Shown here: positions 30,995 through 37,005 of the stretch, in pieces
How the letters are laid out: the number at the start of each line of letters is the position of its first letter
Numbering within the stretch: position 1 is the first letter of the stretch
NCBI GenBank assembly: GCA_964538515.1
Contig: CAZIEW010000060.1
Location: 1 to 37,005 of the forward strand
Reading direction: 5' to 3'
DNA: 37,005 nucleotides
DNA from: CALBZH01 sp964538515
GTDB lineage: Bacteria > Desulfobacterota > Syntrophobacteria > Syntrophobacterales > Syntrophobacteraceae
Position numbers and translations under genes: made by a program
The notes under the pieces: generated by a model
Told to the model about the DNA's origin: nothing
Database searches by the model: none
The model's input: the letters and a program-made list of their open reading frames with translations, nothing else

Positions 30995-33889
30995 CTAGCT
31001 CAGCTTCTCGGGCTCAACACTCAGTGTCGCCTTGACGGCCTTGAGCTCGTAAACCTCAAGAATGTCGCCAACCTTGATGTCGTTGAAATTCTCGACGCCC
31101 ATCCCGCACTCGAAGCCGGCCTTGACCTCTTTGACGTCATCCTTGAACCGTTTGAGGGAGCTCAGCTTGCCGTCGTAGACGACGATCTGATCCCTGAGGA
31201 CCCGGACCTTGGCGTTCCGCTCGACCCGGCCGTCGAGCACGTAAGATCCAGCGATCATCCCGAATTTGGGAACCTGGAAGGTCTGGCGTACCTCCGCTCT
31301 TCCCAGGACACTCTCCTGATACACCGGCTCGAGCATGCCTTCCATGGCGTCTCTCACGTCGCTCAGGAGCTGGTAGATGACGTCGTAAAAGCGGACGTCC
31401 ACGTTCTCCTGCTCGGCCAGCTCCTGCACCTTGGCGTCCGTCCGGACGTTGAAGCCGATGACGATGGCATTGGAGGCCGAAGCGAGGAGAATATCGGATT
31501 CCGTGATGGCGCCCGTTGCATTGTGGATCAGGTTGACCTTCACTTCCGGGGTGGAGAGCTTGCGTAAGGAGTCGCTGATGGCTTCCTGCGAGCCATGGAC
31601 GTCGGTCTTCAGGATGAGGTTGAGCTCCTTGATTTCGCCTTCCTGGATCTGATCGAACAGGCTTTCGAGCGTGACCTTGGTGGTGCGGGAAAGCTCCTTT
31701 TCGCGCACTTTCACGAGGCGATGCTCCGCGACCAGCTTAGCCTGCTTCTCATCCGAGAGGGCGATGAAGTCATCGCCAGCATTGGGCACGCCGGAAAGCC
31801 CCAGGACCTCGATGGGCATGGAAGGCCCGGCGGAGTCCAACCGCTGTCCGCGGTCGCCGAACATGTTGCGCACGCGGCCCGACTGACTGCCGCACACATA
31901 GGAGTCGCCGGTTCTGAGCGTCCCTTCCTGGATCAGAATCGTCGCGACGGGACCTCGTCCCTTGTCGAGCTTCGCTTCAATCACGTGACCGCGGGCCGGT
32001 TTGTTAGGATTTGCTTTCAGCTCGAGCAGCTCCGCCTGAAGAAGAACCATTTCCAACAGCTCCTCGATCCCGAGTCGCTTCTTGGCTGAAATCTCCACCA
32101 TGGTGGTTTGCCCACCCCATTCCTCGGCCACCAGCCCATGATCCGCGAGCTCCCGTTTGACACGATCGACATTGGCATTGGGCTTGTCGATCTTGTTGAT
32201 GGCGACGACGATGGGGACATTGGCGGCTTTGGCGTGATTGATGGCCTCAATCGTCTGCTGCATGACGCCGTCATCTGCCGCAACCACCAGGATAACGATG
32301 TCGGTGACTTTGGCGCCTCGGGCACGCATGGAGGTGAATGCCTCGTGGCCTGGTGTGTCGAGAAAGACGATATCCCCGTTTTCCAGCTTGACGAAGTAGG
32401 CACCGATGTGCTGTGTGATGCCCCCCGCTTCGCCCTTGATGACGTTCGTGTCCCGAATGGCGTCGAGCAGCGAGGTCTTGCCGTGGTCGACGTGCCCCAT
32501 CACCGTGACGACCGGAGGACGCGGCTGCAGATCCTCCGTCCGGTCCTCCTGGACCTGGAGGATGTCTTCTTCCTCGTAACCCACCTTTTCGACCTCATAC
32601 TCGAATTCCGAGGCGAGCAGGGCGGCGGTGTCGAAATCGATGGCCTGGTTGATGCTTGCGACAAGCCCCAGCTGGAGAAGCTTCTTGATGATTTCACCGA
32701 CTTTAACGCCCATCTGCTTGGCCAAATTAGCCACCGTGATCGCTTCGTCAATTTTAATGGGACGTTTGGTGACTTTCGGTGCCACGGGCTCAGGCTTGGC
32801 AACAACCCGAAGGCCGGACTTGCCCCGGTCTCGCGAGCGCTCCCGATCGGCTTGAGCTGCCAGCTCCTTCTTGGAATACAGGTCCTCGCGCTCAACCACT
32901 TCCTTCCGACGGGGTGCGGCCGCTTTACGACGGGCTTCGGCTTCCTTCTCGGCTTCTTCGGGGCGCGTCCGTTTCTTTCGAGCGGCGTCACGCACCTCCG
33001 GCTCTTCCGTTTTGACTTGCAAGCGTGGGGCTAACTGAGTGATATCGATCTCCTCTTCTGGCTCCGCTTCCTCGGTGATGAGCTCCGGCAGTTTGATAAT
33101 ACGGGCGGGCTCGTCTTTGCGTGCTTTCTTGCGACGTCGCTTTTTGGCCTTTTTGGGCTTGCCGTCTTCCTCTTCTTCCTCCTCAGCCGCAATCGCTTCC
33201 TCGGCAGGTGGGGGAGGCGAGACGGTTGGCACTTCTACCGCTATCGGCGGCTGAGACGGCGGTGGCGCAATGATCCTGGCAGGAGTCTCGGTCGTCTCGG
33301 AGATCGGACGGACCCTGACTGGGGCAGCCGGGGGAGTCGCTTCCACTCCAAGGACTTCCGAGGGGGCTTCGACCGGCTGCAGCGACTCCTCGGCCTCGAA
33401 GGTTTCGGCCGCTTCCTTCTCCGGAAGGATTTTCGGCTCGGCTTCCACCGACACGACCTCGATAGGGGCTTCGACCGTCACTTCAGGAACGGAAGGCTCC
33501 GGTACTGCTGCAACCTCGACTTCCGGCGCTTCTTCCACCACGGACGGCGTGGGTGGCGTGGCGGGCGGTTGGACCACAGGAGGTTCGACGCGCTCTATGA
33601 CCGGCTTCTCGACTTGGATCTCAGTCAAGGGGGCTTCTTCCGTCGGCAGGATTTCGCCTTCACCGGTCGTCACCTTCCTTCTGCGCTTGACGCCTGGGGC
33701 GATACGCTTCTCTTCGACGGTTTCGGTACGGCTTTCCGCGAAATGCTGGCGAATCCGTTGCACGGCCGTATCTGTCAGGGTACTCATGTGATTCTTAACC
33801 TGCAGGCCGAGCTTCTGGATCAGATCTAGAAGATCTTTGTTGCTCATATTCAATTCTTTCGCGAGTTCATGCACCCTCATACGCCCCAT
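30995..33889 (-). CDS. infB: Translation initiation factor IF-2
   Basis: GTPase that positions fMet-tRNA on the 30S subunit and promotes subunit joining. 964 aa. The N-terminal IF2_N domain (RVHELAKELNMSNKDLL) is at 5-21. A long disordered region rich in Pro, Glu, Val and Lys (about 55-370) separates it from a second IF2_N-like domain (ITVANLAKQMGVKVGEII, 384-401). The G-domain has P-loop GHVDHGKT (465-472), DTPGHEAFT and NKIDKP, followed by domains II-IV. The start MGRMRVHEL aligns with other IF-2 N-termini. It follows ylxR after a 269-bp gap, unusually long for this operon. Confidence 0.97.
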   Translation of the reverse strand: MGRMRVHELAKELNMSNKDLLDLIQKLGLQVKNHMSTLTDTAVQRIRQHFAESRTETVEEKRIAPGVKRRRKVTTGEGEILPTEEAPLTEIQVEKPVIERVEPPVVQPPATPPTPSVVEEAPEVEVAAVPEPSVPEVTVEAPIEVVSVEAEPKILPEKEAAETFEAEESLQPVEAPSEVLGVEATPPAAPVRVRPISETTETPARIIAPPPSQPPIAVEVPTVSPPPPAEEAIAAEEEEEEDGKPKKAKKRRRKKARKDEPARIIKLPELITEEAEPEEEIDITQLAPRLQVKTEEPEVRDAARKKRTRPEEAEKEAEARRKAAAPRRKEVVEREDLYSKKELAAQADRERSRDRGKSGLRVVAKPEPVAPKVTKRPIKIDEAITVANLAKQMGVKVGEIIKKLLQLGLVASINQAIDFDTAALLASEFEYEVEKVGYEEEDILQVQEDRTEDLQPRPPVVTVMGHVDHGKTSLLDAIRDTNVIKGEAGGITQHIGAYFVKLENGDIVFLDTPGHEAFTSMRARGAKVTDIVILVVAADDGVMQQTIEAINHAKAANVPIVVAINKIDKPNANVDRVKRELADHGLVAEEWGGQTTMVEISAKKRLGIEELLEMVLLQAELLELKANPNKPARGHVIEAKLDKGRGPVATILIQEGTLRTGDSYVCGSQSGRVRNMFGDRGQRLDSAGPSMPIEVLGLSGVPNAGDDFIALSDEKQAKLVAEHRLVKVREKELSRTTKVTLESLFDQIQEGEIKELNLILKTDVHGSQEAISDSLRKLSTPEVKVNLIHNATGAITESDILLASASNAIVIGFNVRTDAKVQELAEQENVDVRFYDVIYQLLSDVRDAMEGMLEPVYQESVLGRAEVRQTFQVPKFGMIAGSYVLDGRVERNAKVRVLRDQIVVYDGKLSSLKRFKDDVKEVKAGFECGMGVENFNDIKVGDILEVYELKAVKATLSVEPEKLS

Positions 33890-34158
33890 TAACCTTTCCC
33901 TAGGTTGAACCGGATCTACTCGCTAGCCTTTCATGGGTATGAGAAGCCTCCACCCTCGTTGGCCAGATGGCCTAGCATTTCAATTATACTCGTGCGAGCC
34001 CGTTCGACACCCCACTCATGCATGCTGACCAAAGCCTCTTCCATCATGTGGTCGGAGCTTCGCCAGCTGCCTTTCGTGGGCTCTCGATTGCTCGCATTGA
34101 TTTCAGTCAGCTTGCGGACTTCAAATTGCCTAGGGGAGCTTTTGGAGCAGCCCCCTCA
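33890..34158 (-). promoter_or_regulatory. ylxR-infB gap with possible infB promoter
   Basis: 269 bp without a clear gene. The ylxQ (L7Ae-like) gene often found between ylxR and infB is absent. On the minus strand a perfect TATAAT lies at 33988-33983, about 95 bp before infB, but no good -35 is seen. A 38-codon ATG frame (34047 to 33931) reads through it without a ribosome binding site and is not called as a gene. Confidence 0.35.
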
Positions 34159-34425
34159 TCAATCCTGTGTCTTGAGTCCCTTGGCTTTGTTGCGAAAAGC
34201 CTTTCGGATCCGAGGGTTCATCCGCAGATGGGGGATGCATCCTTCACACGCATAGGCTCCCCGCCCGGAACAGCACCCTGTCTGATCCACAAAAACCAGA
34301 CCGTCTGCGGGATCGACGCACAAACGCGTAAGACTTTGTCTCGGCTTCTTGGCCGAGCATACCACGCAGGTACGGATCGGTACATGGGGGGGAGAGTCCA
34401 ACTCACACTCCTCCCGGTGATGCAT
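34159..34425 (-). CDS. ylxR: YlxR family RNA/nucleoid-binding protein
   Basis: 88 aa. The ATG at 34425, with AGGGAG just upstream, is the chosen start. A longer frame lies inside nusA. It has the YlxR core PIRTCVVCSAKKPRQSLTRL, then VFVDQTGCCSGRGAYACEGCIP, with the conserved GRGAY motif. YlxR-type proteins are nusA-linked, basic, and bind RNA or RNase P in some species. It overlaps the 3' end of nusA by 23 bp, indicating translational coupling. Confidence 0.9.
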   Translation of the reverse strand: MHHREECELDSPPHVPIRTCVVCSAKKPRQSLTRLCVDPADGLVFVDQTGCCSGRGAYACEGCIPHLRMNPRIRKAFRNKAKGLKTQD

Positions 34426-35761
34426 CGTCTCCCTCTTCAGACTCCATTTCGCTCGCAGCCGTATTTGGCTCCGATTCGCCCTCCTCAGCCAAGTCCGCAC
34501 TGGAATCAGCATCCGGAGCCTCTGTGGCCGCAAGGAGCATTCTTCGGGCTTGGTCTTGCATGCCCTCGACGGTGGATTCAGAAAGTCTCGTCAATTCCTG
34601 CAATTCCGCAAGATCCGCCGAAACAAGCTCCGTCAGGGAGGTGATGCCGGCATCATACAGTCGGTCCGCCATTTCGGCGGTGACCTCGCTCAGTTGCAGC
34701 AGGGCCTGGTATCCGGCCTGTTTCTGGCGCTCGTATCGGCTCTCGCTCTTCACGTCGATATGCCAATTGGTCAGCTTGGAAGCCAGGCGAACGTTTTGTC
34801 CTCGTTTGCCGATGGCGAGCGAAAGCTGGTCGTCCGGGACGATGACTTCCATGTTGCGGTGCGTCTGATCGATAATCACCTTAGAGATGATTGCCGGAGC
34901 CAAAGCATTTACGACAAACTTGGCCGGATCCATGTTCCATGGCACGATATCGATCTTCTCTCCCCGCAGCTCCTGGACGACGTTCTGAACCCGAGTGCCT
35001 TTCATGCCCACGCAGGCGCCTACGGGATCAACGTCGGGATCCTTCGAAATCACGGCGATCTTGGCACGTGAGCCGGGCTCGCGGGCTGCGCTGATAATGC
35101 TGACGATGCCCTCCGCAACCTCCGGAACCTCCCCGTGGAACAGCTGGATCAGGAGATGCGGATGAGTACGGCTCAATTCAATTTGAGGACCTTTGCTGAT
35201 CTTCTTGACGTCCAGAACGTAGGCCCGAATCCTGTCCCCTTGACGAAAGATCTCGCGCGGGATCTGCTCTTTGGGCCGAAGCAGCGCTTCAGCCTGGCCC
35301 AGGTTCACGACAATGCCGTTCTTGTCAATGCGCTGCACAAGCCCGTGAACAATATCACCTTTCCGGTTCTTATATTCTTCGTAGACGGCTTCTCGCTCGG
35401 CGTCCTTCATCTTCTGGATGATGACTTGCTTGGCCGATTGCGCGGCGATTCGGCCCAGGGTGTCAGTGTCCATCCGGATGCCAAGCTCGTCGCCCACGGC
35501 GCTCTCCGGGTCAAGCCTCAGGGCCTCCTCGACGGAGACCTGCTTCTCGGGATCGGTCACGACCTCAACCACTTCCTTGAATTGAAAAGCTTCGAGCTCG
35601 CCAAGCTCCTCGTTAAAGGTCACATCCAGATCGAGCTTGCCCCCGTGCTTTTTCTTGATCGCCGACTTAATAGCCTCTTCCAGTGTTTGAATGAGCGTCT
35701 GGCGGTCGATTCCTTTTTCGCGACTCACTTGATCGATCAACCGCTTGAGTTCACTGGTCAT
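34403..35761 (-). CDS. nusA: Transcription termination/antitermination factor NusA
   Basis: 452 aa. It has an N-terminal RNAP-binding domain (1-~130), an S1 domain (GDIVHGLVQRIDKNGIVVNLGQ), two KH domains (VGACVGMKGTRVQNVVQELRGEKID and LSLAIGKRGQNVRLASKLT), one helix-hairpin-helix repeat near 365-410, and an acidic tail (SSADLAEEGESEPNTAASEMESEEGDD). NusA controls pausing, Rho-independent termination and antitermination, so it may regulate its own operon through the terminator upstream of rimP. AGGAG lies 10 bp before the ATG. rimP ends 55 bp upstream. Confidence 0.97.
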   Translation of the reverse strand: MTSELKRLIDQVSREKGIDRQTLIQTLEEAIKSAIKKKHGGKLDLDVTFNEELGELEAFQFKEVVEVVTDPEKQVSVEEALRLDPESAVGDELGIRMDTDTLGRIAAQSAKQVIIQKMKDAEREAVYEEYKNRKGDIVHGLVQRIDKNGIVVNLGQAEALLRPKEQIPREIFRQGDRIRAYVLDVKKISKGPQIELSRTHPHLLIQLFHGEVPEVAEGIVSIISAAREPGSRAKIAVISKDPDVDPVGACVGMKGTRVQNVVQELRGEKIDIVPWNMDPAKFVVNALAPAIISKVIIDQTHRNMEVIVPDDQLSLAIGKRGQNVRLASKLTNWHIDVKSESRYERQKQAGYQALLQLSEVTAEMADRLYDAGITSLTELVSADLAELQELTRLSESTVEGMQDQARRMLLAATEAPDADSSADLAEEGESEPNTAASEMESEEGDDASPGGV

Positions 35762-35816
35762 GGTGTCTTATCTCCTCGCAACGTGAAGAAAGATAGGCCA
35801 GGCCACTTTGGGTCGA

Positions 35817-36314
35817 CTACCTTGGGCTCTGTTGCTCTGAATCGAAGTAACACAGCCGCGCGCGTTCCAGGAGCAACAGCGGGACAGTGTAGGGATGCCC
35901 GTCGCACTCCATCTGAATTTGCTCGGCACTGATGTCTTTGAGAAGACCCTTGAAGCGACGGCGCCCGTCCAGGGGAGCGGTCGTGCGCACATCGATGATT
36001 TTCCCGATTGCGCCCTGAAAATGCTCGGGTTTTCGCAATGGCCGGTTCAGTCCCGGCGAAGAAACCTCCAGGTGGTAGGGCGTCTGGATCAGATCCGCGA
36101 CATCCAGCAGGTCCCCAATCACCCGACTAACCTGCGCACAGTCATCGACCGTGATTCCGCCTTCCTGGTCCACGAAGAGGCGCAGAACCCACCCCATCGC
36201 TTCTCGCCGGTATTCGGCTTCAATCAGCTCCCTGCCATCCGCCATGATGACCGGCTCCACCAATTGGCGAATCTTCTCAAGCAGTTGTAAGGAGCTATCA
36301 TCCTTGTTCGACAA
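35817..36314 (-). CDS. rimP: Ribosome maturation factor RimP
   Basis: 165 aa from TTG at 36314, preceded by GGAG 9 bp upstream. The frame also opens at a TTG at 36359, but that would place the start inside a terminator hairpin. RimP motifs are visible: LLEKIRQLVEPVIMADGRELIEAEYRREAMGWVLRLFVD, DDCAQVSRVIGDLLD and LEVSSPGLNRPLRKPEHF. It promotes 30S assembly. It is the first protein gene of the operon, directly ahead of nusA, as in most bacteria. The start site is inferred from the family alignment and RBS. Confidence 0.92.
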   Translation of the reverse strand: MSNKDDSSLQLLEKIRQLVEPVIMADGRELIEAEYRREAMGWVLRLFVDQEGGITVDDCAQVSRVIGDLLDVADLIQTPYHLEVSSPGLNRPLRKPEHFQGAIGKIIDVRTTAPLDGRRRFKGLLKDISAEQIQMECDGHPYTVPLLLLERARLCYFDSEQQSPR

Positions 36315-36335
36315 CCCTGAGCACTCCGGACCAAG

Positions 36336-36368
36336 AAACAAAAAAAAAGTGGGTGACAATACCCACTT
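36336..36368 (-). terminator. Rho-independent terminator between tRNA-Gly and rimP
   Basis: On the minus strand AAGTGGGT (36368-36361), the loop ATTGTC and ACCCACTT (36354-36347) form a perfect 8-bp stem followed by a run of T (9 Ts at 36348-36340, then GTTT). Its T-run ends only about 20 bp before the rimP start, leaving no room for a rimP promoter downstream. Confidence 0.85.
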
Positions 36369-36393
36369 CTCTCAGCAGACACGACAATAGTCT

Positions 36394-36422
36394 AATTCAT
36401 GCTAGAATGAGGATTCCCTCAA
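36394..36422 (-). promoter_or_regulatory. Weak second promoter candidate upstream of the rimP terminator
   Basis: TTGAGG (36422-36417), a 17-bp spacer and TGAATT (36399-36394) on the minus strand. The -10 match is poor. If used, it would still read through the terminator before rimP. Confidence 0.25.
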
Positions 36423-36530
36423 TGGAGAACCTGAAGTCCCGACACAGAATCTAGAGGTCTTGTCATCCACTAATCGAAGTACGGGTGCGCCACTCTCGCG
36501 ACACCTAAGCCGCTACCTCAATAAGGGAAG

Positions 36531-36547
36531 CCTTCTCTCGGAGAAGG
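36531..36547 (-). repeat. tRNA trailer hairpin
   Basis: CCTTCTC and GAGAAGG form a perfect 7-bp stem with a 3-nt loop, starting 13 bp after the tRNA 3' CCA on the minus strand. The following sequence is only moderately T-rich. It may be a processing signal or a weak first terminator. Confidence 0.4.
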
Positions 36548-36560
36548 AGTACCCGTCGAC

Positions 36561-36636
36561 TGGAGCGGGCGACGGGATTCGAACCCGCGACCCCAAGCTT
36601 GGGAAGCTTGTGCTCTACCAACTGAGCTACACCCGC
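36561..36636 (-). tRNA. tRNA-Gly (anticodon CCC)
   Basis: A full 76-nt cloverleaf is visible on the minus strand. The acceptor stem is GCGGGTG/CGCCCGC, with one U·G pair. The D-arm is GCTCAGTTGGTAGAGC. The anticodon stem is CAAGC/GCTTG, with the loop TTCCCAA giving anticodon CCC (reads GGG). The T-arm contains GTTCGAATC, and the 3' end has discriminator T plus an encoded CCA. It is the first gene of the rimP-nusA transcription unit. Confidence 0.95.
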
Positions 36637-36656
36637 GCAAAGTCTAAAGTGCGCAA

Positions 36657-36686
36657 ATACTAAACAATGGCGAAACTCGAAGTCAA
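36657..36686 (-). promoter_or_regulatory. Promoter of tRNA-Gly and probably of the rimP-nusA operon
   Basis: On the minus strand, -35 TTGACT (36686-36681), an 18-bp spacer and -10 TAGTAT (36662-36657), with the tRNA starting 20 bp after the -10. This is the best sigma-70-like promoter in the right part of the window. Confidence 0.6.
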
Positions 36687-36790
36687 GCCAATTCTGTTTC
36701 GGAGAAAAGAGCAAGCAGCCGACTCTCCAGGCACCCGTCTCGGATCACTCTGCTGCATTGGGGAGGCCATGAGCCCGCAGCATGACCTCA

Positions 36791-37005
36791 TCAAGCGTCG
36801 GCAAGGTCAATCAGCCTTCGTTTGGGCAGGGATACCGTGAAAACGACCTCGCTCTCTTTCTGGTCGAAGGACAGCAGGCCCCCCAGGCTCTTGATCAAGC
36901 GGTAGCACAGGGGCAATCCAATGCTCTGCCCTCCCTCGTCAAATGGGAGGAACAGCTGTTCGCTCATGTCCATCTTGATCTTGTCCGTCGGGTTTCGAAA
37001 ATCGA
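36791..37005 (-). CDS. Histidine-kinase-like ATPase C-terminal fragment, 5' partial
   Basis: The frame is open to the right window edge, so only the last ~71 residues are seen. The pattern (…IKMDMSEQLFLPFDEGGQSIGLPLCYRLIKSLGGLLSF…VVFTVSLPKR) matches the end of a GHKL/HATPase domain of a sensor kinase: F-box LFLPF, the G2-box region, then the final beta strands. The usual GTGLGL is replaced by GQSIGL, so the lid glycines are degenerate. Its stop lies about 105 bp upstream of the tRNA promoter on the same strand. Ligand or partner regulator are outside the window. Confidence 0.65.
   Translation of the reverse strand, partial: DFRNPTDKIKMDMSEQLFLPFDEGGQSIGLPLCYRLIKSLGGLLSFDQKESEVVFTVSLPKRRLIDLADA

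Noticed and set aside
31500..33800. Long plus-strand frames antisense to infB (Ser/Thr/Gly-rich)
   Set aside because: They complement the low-complexity Pro/Glu/Val/Lys-rich N-terminal region of IF-2 and have no family features.
1..37005. CRISPR arrays, insertion sequences, prophage or integrase genes
   Set aside because: No regularly spaced repeats, transposase, integrase or terminal inverted repeats were seen.

Overview
The window is about 37 kb of bacterial chromosome with moderately high GC and very dense coding. Gene content and order suggest a Gram-negative anaerobe of the Desulfobacterota (former Deltaproteobacteria, possibly near Syntrophobacterales). The evidence is a PASTA-tailed FtsI, a meso-DAP-type MurE, a polyferredoxin/DUF362/DUF6599 redox cluster, and a rimP-nusA-infB-pnp operon followed by an M16 peptidase. 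The taxonomic call is inference from context only.

Region 1 (1-15117, + strand) is the division and cell wall (dcw) cluster: ftsI (cut by the left edge), murE, murF, murD, ftsW, murC, murB, ftsQ, ftsA, ftsZ, then a radical SAM gene. murE/murF, murF/murD and murC/murB overlap by 4 bp. mraY, murG and ddl are missing from the places they usually occupy. Structured leaders precede ftsA and ftsZ. A GGAA-capped hairpin follows ftsZ, and a good intrinsic terminator follows the radical SAM gene.

Region 2 (15238-20614, - strand) is a four-gene block, in transcription order: DUF6599 protein, Tat-exported DUF362 protein, NapH/NapG-like fused polyferredoxin, and Tat-exported aldo/keto-reductase-like protein with a C-terminal 4Fe-4S motif. 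Together they look like a membrane-to-periplasm electron-transfer module of unknown substrate. It is the best candidate for an undescribed system here.

Region 3 (20615-23406) holds a 431-bp divergent intergenic region with a dyad and a 12-nt direct repeat, a short J-domain protein (+), a bidirectional terminator, then a PaaI-type thioesterase and a cyclase-family hydrolase (both -).

Region 4 (23407-36686, - strand) is a long information-processing operon, in transcription order: tRNA-Gly(CCC), terminator, rimP, nusA, ylxR, infB, ylxP, rbfA, nrnA-like, truB, rpsO, pnp, M16 peptidase, and a YycJ-like metallo-hydrolase. A tRNA followed by a terminator just ahead of rimP-nusA parallels the E. 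coli metY-rimP-nusA-infB operon. The right edge holds the C-terminal end of a histidine-kinase-like ATPase domain.
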